Below, piece after piece: positions 23,767 through 32,524 of a stretch of DNA of 64,000 bases. The stretch's first letter is position 1; each line of letters opens with the position of its first letter. The translations under genes were made by a program, and so were the position numbers. The DNA is from Arthrobacter methylotrophus (GTDB taxonomy: Bacteria; Actinomycetota; Actinomycetes; Actinomycetales; Micrococcaceae). The notes beneath the pieces were generated by a model that saw only the letters and a program-made list of their open reading frames with translations, had not been told where the DNA came from and searched no databases. The stretch lies in contig NZ_BAABED010000001.1 in assembly GCF_039539965.1 (NCBI RefSeq), positions 3,348,001 through 3,412,000 of the forward strand. Direction: 5' to 3'.

Positions 23767-24546
23767 CTAGCCGAGGACGATGTCGCGCGTGGCGTGGTCG
23801 TACGTGAAGGTGACCTTGCCGCCGTCGTGGTTTAGCTCGTGGTTGGCACCATCACGCACGCCGAACGCGCCGTAGTTCTCGTCCCACGAGCGGTTCAGTG
23901 CGATCTTGTAGGTGTAGAAACCGGCCGGCAGCGTCGCGGCGAGAGTCCAGACTTTGCGTCGGGTGTTGAACTTCATCTGGACCTCGTCGTACTGCGGGGC
24001 CCAATCCTCGGGGGCGCCGAGAACCGTGTTGAAGTCACCGGCAATCGCGACGGCGGACGGCTGCTCGAGCTTCTCGACGGCGGCAGTCTCTTTGGGTGCG
24101 GCAGCCTTCTTGGGGGCCGCTTTCGCAGCGGGCGCCTTCTTGGCTGCTGGTTTCCGGGCGGGGGCCTTCTTGGCAGGCGCGGTCGGAAGAGGGGTATCTG
24201 CCGGGACGGGGGTACCCTCGGCCAGGGCTGTCGCGAACTCCTCTGGTTTGGCGAATGCGACCGTTGCGCGAAGGCCGTCGTCGGTGATGGTCCAGCCCGA
24301 GCGGCCCTTGAGCAGCCAGCCGGCCTTGACCAGTTTCGCGGTCTCGGCGGTCAGATTCTTGTGGCCGCGCGGAATGCCTCCGCTGAGGAGCTCGCTCTCG
24401 CGCGTATCCAGCGGGACGCGGACAATCGCTTCAGCCAGGATCTCGCCGGCATTCAACGACTTCTCTGACCACGTTCCTTCAGCCAAGACGTCAAGGACTG
24501 TCTTGAGGCGGACACTGCTTTTTTCGACGGCGGACTTGGCTGCCAA
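23767..24546 (-). CDS. Chimera: winged helix, histone H1-like linker and pullulanase X25-like module
   Basis: A 259-residue protein with three parts. Residues 1-100 are helical with a winged-helix end (ETAKLVKAGWLLKGRSGWTITDDGLRA). Residues 110-160 are a Lys/Ala/Pro repeat like histone H1 tails (APAKKAPARKPAAKKAP). Residues 165-259 resemble the Ig-like X25 module of pullulanases (GAPEDWAPQYDEVQMKF, GFYTYKIALNRSWDENYGAFG). There is no signal peptide. I prefer the TTG at 24546, which has AAGGAG 5 nt upstream, over the ATG at 24570, whose GGAGGA directly abuts it. A nucleoid or starch-sensing role is speculation. Confidence 0.65.
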   Translation of the reverse strand: MAAKSAVEKSSVRLKTVLDVLAEGTWSEKSLNAGEILAEAIVRVPLDTRESELLSGGIPRGHKNLTAETAKLVKAGWLLKGRSGWTITDDGLRATVAFAKPEEFATALAEGTPVPADTPLPTAPAKKAPARKPAAKKAPAAKAAPKKAAAPKETAAVEKLEQPSAVAIAGDFNTVLGAPEDWAPQYDEVQMKFNTRRKVWTLAATLPAGFYTYKIALNRSWDENYGAFGVRDGANHELNHDGGKVTFTYDHATRDIVLG

Positions 24547-24570
24547 TGGATCTCCTTCAACGGCGAACAT

Positions 24571-24855
24571 TCCTCCAGCAGTCTGCCAATGTTCTGTAAA
24601 TTCTGGCCACTGTTCTTGGTAAACACCGTGTGTCGTGACCCACTATTACGTCCAAACGATGGCAAGTGATTGAGGAGTCTCACTTACTGATGGGTAGTAA
24701 GAGGTCTGGGTGCGGACCTCTTAGTGCGCCTGCCTCGGGCGTGATGTGCCTCGAACCGGGGTTATCCACATACGCACGATGAGACAAGACGGCGCAGTGC
24801 TGGCTTCGTTACCCTTGGAACCAGTTCTGGCAATCTATCGGGGGAAGTAGAGACC
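24571..24855. other. Intergenic stretch with hairpin, no gene seen
   Basis: Separates two divergent genes. TAAGAGGTC (24698-24706) and GACCTCTTA (24715-24723) form a perfect 9-bp stem with an 8-nt loop; AAGTGA...TCACTT lies just before it. No U run follows on either strand, so a regulatory dyad is as likely as a terminator. Confidence 0.4.
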
Positions 24856-25517
24856 ATGACCTATCCCATTTCGGCGTCCTCGCGCCGAGCAAGCCGCGAC
24901 GAAAGCCGTTTGCGGCGGGTCTTCGCGCCGCTCGCATCGATCGTTTTGCTCGCGTTGACATTGGTCGGGTGCATTGGATCCCCGGCTCCTTCGCCGCCAA
25001 CGAGCTCTCCTCCCAACCCCACTGTCTCCCCCACCCCAAGTTACAAACCAGCGGACCACAAGGGCAAAGCGCAAAACGTTCCCCTGCCCGTGATGCCGGC
25101 GGAAGCCAAAGCACACACCAAAGAAGGCCTCCAGGCTTTCATGAAGCATTGGGTGGGGCTGCTCTCGTACGCATACGAAACGGGCGACACAGGGCCGCTG
25201 TTCGAGGTGACGGGGGCGGGTGCACCACGTGTAAGAATGTCGTGAATGTGATCAAAAATGCCTTTGCAGATGGCAAATGGATAGCCGGTGGTCAGGTTGA
25301 CTTTGTTGCTGCCGACTCTGCCATGCAACCGAATCAATATGGTCAGGTCTCGGGCTATGTCCGGATGAATCAACAAAAAATGGACTTCATCAACGCAGAC
25401 GGAACAGTTCGTAGCTCAAGTGCCGAGCCAGGCCCGAAACCCCTGCTCTTCCTCGTGGTCAAGCGAGACGAGGCTTGGGAACTCGGCGACATTGGGACTC
25501 CGGAAGGTTCCAAATGA
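24856..25517 (+). pseudogene. DUF6318-type lipoprotein, frameshifted (locus A)
   Basis: The first frame gives a lipoprotein: basic N-region, hydrophobic core and lipobox LVGC (Cys39), a Pro/Ser linker, then YKPADHKGKAQNVPLPVMP and WVGLLSYAYETGD. It breaks near 25218-25221; the second frame continues GCTTCKNVVNVIKNAFADGKWIAGG to the stop at 25517. The paralogue at 42597-43226 is continuous through this point (ECTFCTR), so one base is missing here. With it restored the protein has about 220 residues. Real decay or sequence error cannot be told apart. The next gene overlaps by ATGA. Confidence 0.75.
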
Positions 25518-26482
25518 GACTGGCCCGTCACGGCAATTGCCAGTTCAATGTCTGGATCTTTGTCGTCGTAACCACTTTGGTGGCCGGAGGCTGGTCTTTT
25601 GCCGTGACTCCCTCAGCGAATGCCGTGACTTGCCCGGACGGCAAAACGATTGTCGATACCGCTCTCTTCGATTCGACCGCGGCTCTGAGCGTCAAATGCG
25701 CTGCCGCCGCCGGTTCCAGAGTGGACAACCCGAGCCAAGACTCCCCCGGCGTCGCAGTCCCCGTTGTTGAAAGCAAGGACCTCCCCGATCAATATGAGGA
25801 AGTCCGTAAGGCCTGTCTCAATGACCGGTCACTAGGCGCGGATCCCCTCTGCAGCGTTCCGGATTCGTGTCCCAAGGATCAGTCGCTGGTCCAGACCTAC
25901 ATGGTCTTCAGCAAGACGGGACGGGCGGTCCCGCTCGATTCGCCGCGCTGCGAGCCGAATCCGCAAGGTGCCAACAACCAGCCCTTCCCCGGCGTCTCGC
26001 TGGCAGATTTCCAAAAGCTCCCTATCGCCGGAGCAACCCTCGGGATTCAGCCGAGTCCGCACACGCTCATTGGTGCCGAGACCAATGTGTTCGCGGAAGC
26101 CGCCACCCAGGAGATCCCTGCCACAGTCCTTGGTACCGCTCTGACCGTCCGGGCGACCCCCACCGACTACACCTTCAACTACGGCGACGGAACGGTGGTT
26201 GGACCCCAAATGTTCGCTGGGGGATATCTCCCGGAAGACCGCTGGGGCGAGAAAACGAGGACTAGCCACGCCTACCAAGCGACGGGCGACTTCCCGGTGT
26301 CGGTCACCACGTTCTACAACGGCGAGTACCGCATCGGAAACGGCGCTTGGACTCCCATCACGGGCCAAGCACAGATTGCAAGCCCCAACCAGATCGTCAA
26401 AGTCTGGCGTTCCCAGGTCAAGCGCTATGCAGACAACTGCATCGTCAACCCAAACGGCGACGGCTGCCCCGGTGCCGTATAA
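25514..26482 (+). CDS. Secreted PKD-like protein, partner of the DUF6318 lipoprotein (locus A)
   Basis: A 322-residue exported protein: basic N-region, hydrophobic segment and AxA-type site (about SANA, residues 33-36). The C-terminal half is PKD-like: YTFNYGDGTVVGP...TSHAYQATGDFPVSVTT. It ends RYADNCIVNPNGDGCPG, shared almost word for word with the paralogue at 41655-42590, as is SPHTLIGAETN. Several Cys suggest disulfides. It starts with a 4-nt overlap on the lipoprotein gene. Function unknown; a surface complex of the two products is inferred. Confidence 0.75.
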   Translation: MRLARHGNCQFNVWIFVVVTTLVAGGWSFAVTPSANAVTCPDGKTIVDTALFDSTAALSVKCAAAAGSRVDNPSQDSPGVAVPVVESKDLPDQYEEVRKACLNDRSLGADPLCSVPDSCPKDQSLVQTYMVFSKTGRAVPLDSPRCEPNPQGANNQPFPGVSLADFQKLPIAGATLGIQPSPHTLIGAETNVFAEAATQEIPATVLGTALTVRATPTDYTFNYGDGTVVGPQMFAGGYLPEDRWGEKTRTSHAYQATGDFPVSVTTFYNGEYRIGNGAWTPITGQAQIASPNQIVKVWRSQVKRYADNCIVNPNGDGCPGAV

Positions 26483-26489
26483 CCGCCGC

Positions 26490-27551
26490 TCAGTTGATGG
26501 AAGCTTTCTCCCAATCGGCAACCTCCGCCAACAGCTCGGCCTTCCGGTCATCGTCCGCGAACGATGAACGCACCGAGTTCGCGGCCAGCCGTGCCCGATC
26601 CCCCACAGACAACCCGTGCACAGCAACGAGCTGCTCGAAGTTGTCGTCAAGGTATCCGCCAAAGTACGCAGGGTCATCCGAGTTCACGCTGACATTCAGC
26701 CCGGCGGCCAACATCGCTGGGAGTGGGTGATCCGCCAAAGTATCCACGGCACGCAACCGAACGTTGGACAGTGGGCACACGGTCAACGGAACCTGCTCGG
26801 CAACCAACCGCTCCACCAGCGCAGTATCCTCCATACAACGGATGCCGTGATCGATCCTCTCGGCACCAAGCAGGTCCAAAGCCTCGTACACATACGACGC
26901 CGGGCCCTCCTCGCCAGCATGCGCGATCCGTCGCAATCCAGCCTCAGCCGCGCGGCGGTACAGGCGTTTAAACTTCGACGGCGGATTGCCCACCTCGGCC
27001 GAATCCAGGCCGATCCCGGCAATCGGAGCCTTCATCGCAAGGAGTTGCTCCAAGACGTCAAGCGCGGACTCTTCAGAGAGGTCCCTCAAGAAAGCGGCAA
27101 TCAGGAGCGTCGAGACGCCGAACTCCTCCACCGACGTCGCGAGTGCGGACGCCACCCCATTCACGCATGTCTCCAGGGCTACCCCTCGGGAGATGTGCGC
27201 CTGCGGATCCATCATGATCTCAACGTGACGCACTCCACCGGCCGCGGCGCGTGCCAAATAAGCCCGGGTCATGTCCGCAAAGTCCTGTTCGGTGCGCAAC
27301 ACAGCCATGTTGGCGTAGTACAGCTCCAGGAACGACTGCAGATCCGTGAACTCGTACCGCGCACGCAACTCGTCCAAATCCGCGTACGGAAGCTCAATCC
27401 CGTTCCGCTCAGCGAGCGCGAAAATCAGCTCGGGCTGAAGCGTCCCCTCGATGTGCAGGTGCAGTTCGGCAACCGGAGGTGCCGCCGTCGTCGTCGATTC
27501 GCCAATAGTTTCCACCCGACAAGAGTAAGTCGAATACTCAACGCTCCCCAT
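26490..27551 (-). CDS. Adenosine/adenine deaminase family protein
   Basis: A 353-residue TIM-barrel metal hydrolase. ELHLHIEGTLQPELIF holds the first metal His pair; HIEGTL, rather than HLDG, is the form seen in adenine deaminases of the ADAL/Aah1 subgroup. Further landmarks are HAGEE (metal His, catalytic Glu), RIDHGIRC and SVNSDDPAYFGGYL. It would convert adenine to hypoxanthine (or adenosine to inosine) in purine salvage; adenine seems slightly more likely from the motif. The start may be one of several in-frame codons near 27551-27500. Convergent with the PKD-like gene. Confidence 0.8.
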   Translation of the reverse strand: MGSVEYSTYSCRVETIGESTTTAAPPVAELHLHIEGTLQPELIFALAERNGIELPYADLDELRARYEFTDLQSFLELYYANMAVLRTEQDFADMTRAYLARAAAGGVRHVEIMMDPQAHISRGVALETCVNGVASALATSVEEFGVSTLLIAAFLRDLSEESALDVLEQLLAMKAPIAGIGLDSAEVGNPPSKFKRLYRRAAEAGLRRIAHAGEEGPASYVYEALDLLGAERIDHGIRCMEDTALVERLVAEQVPLTVCPLSNVRLRAVDTLADHPLPAMLAAGLNVSVNSDDPAYFGGYLDDNFEQLVAVHGLSVGDRARLAANSVRSSFADDDRKAELLAEVADWEKASIN

Positions 27552-27571
27552 CTCCGGCGCATACTGATCCT

Positions 27572-27808
27572 ATGGACAGCTCCCTCGCCACATGGCTCCC
27601 CGTGCTGGTCCTTACTGCCTGTCTCGGCATCTGGACATACAGCCTGGTGGACTTCAGCCGGACCGACGGACGGGACATGCGAACCTTCTCCAAAGAGGTA
27701 TGGATCGTGATCCTCATACTGGGAAGCGTCGCCGGCGGAATTGCCTGGCTCGTGGGCGGAAGGCCCCACCCGCCGGGCGTCCAACGGCGCTCATCACGGC
27801 CCCGATAG
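27572..27808 (+). CDS. Small membrane protein with PLDc_N domain
   Basis: A 78-residue protein with two membrane helices (WLPVLVLTACLGIWTYSLVDF and EVWIVILILGSVAGGIAWLVG; shown in part) and the GGRP turn of the PLDc N-terminal domain. No catalytic PLD motif is present. Such small proteins are common in actinobacteria and have no assigned role. Divergent from the deaminase by 20 bp. Confidence 0.75.
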   Translation: MDSSLATWLPVLVLTACLGIWTYSLVDFSRTDGRDMRTFSKEVWIVILILGSVAGGIAWLVGGRPHPPGVQRRSSRPR

Positions 27809-27875
27809 TACGACTCAAGGGAAGTCCACACCGCGCCAACTTGGTTCTGCGTCCTCCGGCCCTCAAACTGAAAGG

Positions 27876-28781
27876 ATGCAGACCTTCCTCCCGTTCCCCG
27901 ATTTCAAGCAAAGTGCTGCCGTCTTGGACACCGCAAGGCTTGGCAAGCAGCGTGTCGAAGCACTGCAGATCCTCCGCGCACTGGTGATTCCCGAGTTCGG
28001 CCGGCCCTCCCACCCCGCTATTCGCATGTGGATGGGTTACGTTCCCGCGCTCACTCTCTACGGCCTGGCCATGGTGGACGAATGGGTCGCCCGCGGCAAC
28101 CCAGACAACACCCGCGCCAGCATCACCGAGTTCGCACCCCAGGCAGCACACCCGGACTACGTCTCGAAGATTCCGATGCCGCCATGGCTGGGCGATCCCG
28201 ATTTCCACCTGAGCCAGCGCTCCAAGCTGCTCCAAAAGGACCCTCGCTTCTACGCCGAGCTATTCCCCGACACTCCGACGGACTTGGAATACCTCTGGCC
28301 GGAACCTCGCCACGAGTTCATTCCCGAAGACCCTTATGACGACTTCATCTGGGTCCTTCGCGCCCCGGTGGGCGAGGTTGACCCCGAAAAGATCGAGCAG
28401 GTGGGCATGCCGGCCGCAGGCAAGGCCAAGGCCGCCAGCAGCGACGGCGACGGATACCAATTCGTGTACGCTTCCGAAACGTCCCGCCGCCCGGGCAAGA
28501 CTGCCCGGAAGGCACCAAAGCGACTCGAAAAGAAGCCCACCCGCAACCGCCAGCGCCAGGACGAGGCCTTCAGGACACTTCCCGGCAACACGCCGGTCCT
28601 CATCCCCATCGAGGGCGGCGCCAAGTTCGCCATGGGCAAGATCCACGGACGGCCGATCACCCTGGAAGACGGCCGTTTCGGCCGCAACTTCGAGGTCACC
28701 AAAATCATCGATCGCTCGGACTTCGACTACCCCGCCTTGTTGCAGGATCCACGGGCGTTCTTCCCGATCCCCGCGCCGTAA
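27876..28781 (+). CDS. MSMEG_6728-family protein
   Basis: A 301-residue protein. The N-terminal 150 residues (MQTFLPFPDFKQSAAVLDTARLGKQRVEALQIL) show the pattern of the pyrimidine-dimer DNA glycosylase-related MSMEG_6728 group: conserved DxxRLGKQRVE and the PAIRMWMGY segment. The rest is a basic linker (SRRPGKTARKAPKR) and a small C-terminal domain (LIPIEGGAKFAMGKIHGRPI). A DNA-related role is likely but not shown. Start at 27876, preceded by AAAGG. Confidence 0.7.
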   Translation: MQTFLPFPDFKQSAAVLDTARLGKQRVEALQILRALVIPEFGRPSHPAIRMWMGYVPALTLYGLAMVDEWVARGNPDNTRASITEFAPQAAHPDYVSKIPMPPWLGDPDFHLSQRSKLLQKDPRFYAELFPDTPTDLEYLWPEPRHEFIPEDPYDDFIWVLRAPVGEVDPEKIEQVGMPAAGKAKAASSDGDGYQFVYASETSRRPGKTARKAPKRLEKKPTRNRQRQDEAFRTLPGNTPVLIPIEGGAKFAMGKIHGRPITLEDGRFGRNFEVTKIIDRSDFDYPALLQDPRAFFPIPAP

Positions 28782-28843
28782 TCCAGGCACCGTGGTCCCG
28801 GCACCGTAGCGGGTCGACGTCAACGCGAACGGCAGCTGAGCCC

Positions 28844-28900
28844 GACGCTCGCTCACCTTTAAGGCACTACCGACGCACGCTCCTGCACATAAGAACTGAC
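28844..28900. repeat. Inverted copies of dispersed repeat motifs
   Basis: GACGCTCGCTCAC (28844-28856) is the complement of a motif found twice before vsr (50862, 50894). ACGCTCCTGCACA (about 28877-28889) is the complement of the start of the 32-bp tandem repeats that follow, forming a 13-bp inverted repeat with the first unit. Confidence 0.6.
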
Positions 28901-28924
28901 CCTTAGAGTCCGAAGTGACACTTG

Positions 28925-29130
28925 TGCAGGAGCGTTCGCCATCCGGCCACCAAAAGTGCAGGAGCGTTCGCCATCCGGCCACCAAAAGTGCAGGAGCGTT
29001 CGCCATCCGGCCACCAAAAGTGCAGGAGCGTTCGCCATCCGGCCACCAAAAGTGCAGGAGCGTTCGCCATCCGGCCACCAAAAGTGCAGGAGCGTTCGCC
29101 ATCCGGCCACCAAAGATGCAGGAGCGTCGG
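28925..29130. repeat. 32-bp tandem repeat array, six units plus a partial
   Basis: Units begin at 28925, 28957, 28989, 29021, 29053 and 29085 and are identical (tgcaggagcgttcgccatcc then ggccaccaaaag); a seventh starts at 29117 and diverges after TGCAGGAGCGT. There are no spacers, so it is a minisatellite, not a CRISPR. It lies between the MSMEG_6728 gene and the end of tex, in the 3' region of both. Confidence 0.95.
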
Positions 29131-29153
29131 CTCTAGGAGGCTCCGACCCTGAG

Positions 29154-31541
29154 CTACTTTCCCAGCCCGGCCCGGCGGAGGGCTTCAGCCATGGCTGTGT
29201 TGACCGGCGCCTGAGGAGCCGTCTTCGCAGGAGCCGCCTTCCGAACTGGCGCAACCTGCGGCGCCGGGCGCCGCTCGCCGCCCTCACGGCCGCCGCCCCG
29301 CGAACCGGACCCGCCCGCGGTGCCGGGTTCGTCGTCGAGCCTTAGCGTGAGGGAAATCCGCTTCCGCTCCGGGTCAGCGTCCAGGACCTTCACGCGCACC
29401 ACTTGTCCGGATTTCACGATCTCACGGGGATCAGACACGAACTTGTTCGCCAGCGCTGACACGTGCACCAAGCCGTCCTGGTGCACTCCGACATCCACGA
29501 AAGCACCGAACGCCGCCACGTTGGTAACAGTGCCTTCCAGGATCATGCCGGGCAAGAGGTCCGAGATCTTCTCGATGCCCTCGGAGAATGTCGCCGCTGC
29601 GAAGGCGGGACGGGGATCGCGGCCGGGCTTTTCGAGCTCGGACATGATGTCGCGGACAGTGGGCAGGCCGAACGTCCCATCCACGAACGCCTGAGGATCC
29701 AGCAAGGAGACGGCAGCTCCGCGCGCAGCGGCCACGATCTTCCGGGCCACCGAGTACGCTTCGGGGTGCACACTGGAGGCATCCAGGGGTTCCGCTCCCC
29801 CGGTGATCCGCAGGAAGCCCGCGCACTGCTCAAACGCCTTCGCGCCCAACCGCGGCACCTTCTTGAGGTCGGCTCGCTTGGCGAACGGGCCGTTCTCGTT
29901 GCGGTACGCCACGATGTTTTCACTCAGGAGCGGCCCGACGCCGGCCACTCTGGCCAGCAGCGCGGGCGACGCCGTGTTCACGTCTACGCCCACCGCGTTC
30001 ACGCAGTCCTCGACGACGGCATCCAGAGAACGGTCCAGCTTCGCCGCAGTGACATCGTGCTGGTACTGCCCCACACCGATCGACTTGGGCTCGATCTTCA
30101 CCAATTCCGCCAGCGGATCCTGCAAGCGCCGGGCGATGGACACGGCACCGCGCAGGGACACGTCCATGCCGGGCAGTTCCGCGGCGGCAAGCGCGGAAGC
30201 CGAGTACACCGAGGCGCCCGCCTCCGACACCACGAGTTTCTGCAGCGTAGGGCCACCGGACGCGGAGAGCGCCTTGATGAGCTGAACGGCGAGCTTGTCC
30301 GTCTCGCGCGATGCCGTTCCATTGCCAATGGCCACGAGCTCGACGCCGTGCTGCCGCGCCAGGCGCTCCAGCGTCACCAAGGCCTCGTCCCACTTCCTGG
30401 CCGGAGCGTGCGGATAGACGGTATCGGTGGCCACGACCTTGCCGGTGCCATCAACCACGGCCACCTTCACACCCGTCCGCAGTCCCGGATCCAGGCCCAG
30501 CGTGGCGCGGTTTCCGGCCGGGGCGGCGAGGAGCACGTCGCGGAGGTTGGCCGCGAACACGCGGACGGCTTCGTCCTCGGCCTGTGCGAACATCCGGCCG
30601 CGAAGGTCGTTACTCAGCCGGTCCAGGATCCGCGAGCGCCACGCGATTTGTGCGGTCTGGACGAGCCATGAATCGGCGGGCCGGCCACGCTCGGCGACCC
30701 CGAGGCACTTGGCCACAGCGTTCTCGTACCGGCCTCGCGCGGCGGCCAGGGCGTCGTCGTCGGCTGGTTCTGCCTCGGCGAGATCCAGCTCAAGGACGCC
30801 GTCGTTCTCACCGCGCAAGAGCGCGAGCACGCGGTGGCCGGGCATGCCGGAAGGCACCTGGGAGAACTCGAAATAGTCCTTGAACTTCTGTCCTTCGGTT
30901 TCCTGGCCCTTCTTCACCCGCGATACCATCCGGCCCTGTGTCCACAACCGCTCCCGCAGGGTTTCCGCCAGATCGGGATCCTGGGAAACCCGCTCCACCA
31001 GGATCGAGCGGGCGCCGGCGAGAGCCGCGGAGGCGTCGTCAATAGAATGCTCGGCGTTCAGGTACTTGGCGGCCTCGCGCTCCGGATCGAGCTGCGGATT
31101 GACCAGCAGCGCGTCGGCAAGCGGCTCAAGGCCCGCCTCGCGCGCGATCTGCGCTTTAGTGCGGCGCTTTGACTTGAAGGGCAGGTAGATGTCCTCCAGC
31201 CGGGATTTGGTATCGGCGCCGACGACGGCGGCTTCCAGCTCCGGAGTCAGCTTGCCTTGGGCGGCAATCGCCTCAAGAACCGTTCGACGGCGGTCCTCCA
31301 GGTCCCGCAGGTACCTCAGCCGCTCCTCGAGCTCGCGCAGCTGGGTGTCGTCAAGCGTCCCGGTGACCTCTTTGCGGTACCGGGCGATGAAGGGGACGGT
31401 GGATCCGGCGTCGAGCAAATCAACGGCGGCCTTGACCTGCCAGGACTTCACTCCGAGCTCTTCGGCGATCAGGGCGTGAATAGCGGCTTCTGCTGACTGG
31501 TGCTGCCGAACTGGCTGGGGCTGGGGAAGTTGGGTCACCAT
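29154..31541 (-). CDS. tex: Tex-family transcription accessory protein
   Basis: A 795-residue Tex/YqgF RNA-binding protein. Order: helical N-domain (SFIARYRKEVTGTLDDTQLREL), YqgF RNase H-like domain near 330-470 (TLGLDPGLRTGVKVAVVDGTG), tandem HhH region (CVNAVGVDVNTASPALLARVAGVG), and an S1 domain near 650-725 (GMILEGTVTNVAAFGAFVDVGVHQDGLVHVS; parts quoted). The last 60 residues are a basic/Gly tail. It binds nucleic acid and affects transcription and stress survival in other bacteria. Monocistronic. Confidence 0.95.
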   Translation of the reverse strand: MVTQLPQPQPVRQHQSAEAAIHALIAEELGVKSWQVKAAVDLLDAGSTVPFIARYRKEVTGTLDDTQLRELEERLRYLRDLEDRRRTVLEAIAAQGKLTPELEAAVVGADTKSRLEDIYLPFKSKRRTKAQIAREAGLEPLADALLVNPQLDPEREAAKYLNAEHSIDDASAALAGARSILVERVSQDPDLAETLRERLWTQGRMVSRVKKGQETEGQKFKDYFEFSQVPSGMPGHRVLALLRGENDGVLELDLAEAEPADDDALAAARGRYENAVAKCLGVAERGRPADSWLVQTAQIAWRSRILDRLSNDLRGRMFAQAEDEAVRVFAANLRDVLLAAPAGNRATLGLDPGLRTGVKVAVVDGTGKVVATDTVYPHAPARKWDEALVTLERLARQHGVELVAIGNGTASRETDKLAVQLIKALSASGGPTLQKLVVSEAGASVYSASALAAAELPGMDVSLRGAVSIARRLQDPLAELVKIEPKSIGVGQYQHDVTAAKLDRSLDAVVEDCVNAVGVDVNTASPALLARVAGVGPLLSENIVAYRNENGPFAKRADLKKVPRLGAKAFEQCAGFLRITGGAEPLDASSVHPEAYSVARKIVAAARGAAVSLLDPQAFVDGTFGLPTVRDIMSELEKPGRDPRPAFAAATFSEGIEKISDLLPGMILEGTVTNVAAFGAFVDVGVHQDGLVHVSALANKFVSDPREIVKSGQVVRVKVLDADPERKRISLTLRLDDEPGTAGGSGSRGGGREGGERRPAPQVAPVRKAAPAKTAPQAPVNTAMAEALRRAGLGK

Positions 31542-31656
31542 GCCATTTTGCCTTACGGATTTGCCCTAGCTGAAGACGGCGGCGAGTGCTGTAGTGGAAA
31601 GAGCTGCCACTCGCACGGCCGCCGGTCAGGAATGCTACTCACGGAAGAGGCGCATC

Positions 31657-31953
31657 ATGCAAGAACTGCTCATCATCCTGCAGGACGGTTTCGACTCGGA
31701 TGACGTAGAAGTCACGGTCAATCACAAAGAGGCCCACCACGAGCGCGATGTGTCGACCAGGGAGATGCTGGGCATGGCTGCGGAGATCTCCGTGGAGTTG
31801 CCGGCAAAGGGGTCCACTGTGGGCGTCGAGGTCACCAGCCGGAAGCTAAGCGCAAGCAAGAAACTCCATGGAAAAGCAAAGTGCCTGCTGGTGTCGATCG
31901 AGGACGGGGAATTGGTGCTTCGGGAAGGCACCGGCCGGGAGGCGTTCCTCTAG
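31657..31953 (+). CDS. Hypothetical protein, about 98 residues
   Basis: A small soluble protein from MQELLIILQDGFDSDDVEV. The strand-rich pattern (AEISVELPAKGSTVGVEVTSRKL, then KCLLVSIEDGELVLREG) suggests a small beta fold. No Cys pairs or membrane segment. I do not recognise the family. GAAGAGG precedes the ATG. Divergent from tex by about 115 bp. Confidence 0.6.
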   Translation: MQELLIILQDGFDSDDVEVTVNHKEAHHERDVSTREMLGMAAEISVELPAKGSTVGVEVTSRKLSASKKLHGKAKCLLVSIEDGELVLREGTGREAFL

Positions 31954-32022
31954 TTTGTGGGTCCCATCAACGGCGAAGCGCCACGGCCGGAGGGCCGTGA
32001 CGCTTGGTGTGGAAAGTTGCAG

Positions 32023-32460
32023 TCAGCCCAGTTGCGCCATGGGAGATTTGGCGGAGATGTGCTCTACCAATTCACCGACGCGCTCCTCGGTGTAGTTACG
32101 GGCGATGTCGCCCTGACTGATGATGCCTACCAATTTGTGGTCGGTGATGACCGGAAGGCGCCGGACCTGGTGCTTCTCCATCAGGTCGATGGCGGCGTCG
32201 ATGCTGGCATCGGCATCGATCCAGATCGGCGTCCCTTGGGCGAGATCTGCCGCGGTCTTGCGGTCAACATCCCATCCACCGGCAACGCACTTGACCACAA
32301 TGTCGCGGTCAGTGATGAATCCTTTGAGCTTTCCATCGCTGCCGCAAATCGGCAGGGAACCGACGTCCAGATCGCGCATCATGATGGCCGCGTCGCGAAG
32401 CGACTGGCCTTCTTTCACGCACTGGACATTGGTGGTCATGAATTCGCGCACAACACTCAT
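32023..32460 (-). CDS. Tandem CBS-domain protein (Hrp1-like)
   Basis: A 145-residue protein made of two CBS motifs: residues 5-60 (REFMTTNVQCVKEGQSLRDAA...DVGSLPICGSDGKLKGFITDRDI) and 70-130 (TPIWIDADASIDAAIDLMEKHQVRRLPVITDHKLVGIISQGDI; quoted in part). Such proteins bind adenine nucleotides; M. tuberculosis Hrp1 is a hypoxia-induced relative. The ligand is unknown. Confidence 0.88.
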   Translation of the reverse strand: MSVVREFMTTNVQCVKEGQSLRDAAIMMRDLDVGSLPICGSDGKLKGFITDRDIVVKCVAGGWDVDRKTAADLAQGTPIWIDADASIDAAIDLMEKHQVRRLPVITDHKLVGIISQGDIARNYTEERVGELVEHISAKSPMAQLG

Positions 32461-32524
32461 GAGTCCTCCTTGATCGATTGGTTATCGACGCGGACCCCCC
32501 GGCACCGACGCCGATGCTGTCAGC

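Noticed and set aside
28925..29130. CRISPR array
   Set aside because: The 32-bp units follow each other directly with no spacers, and no cas gene is present.
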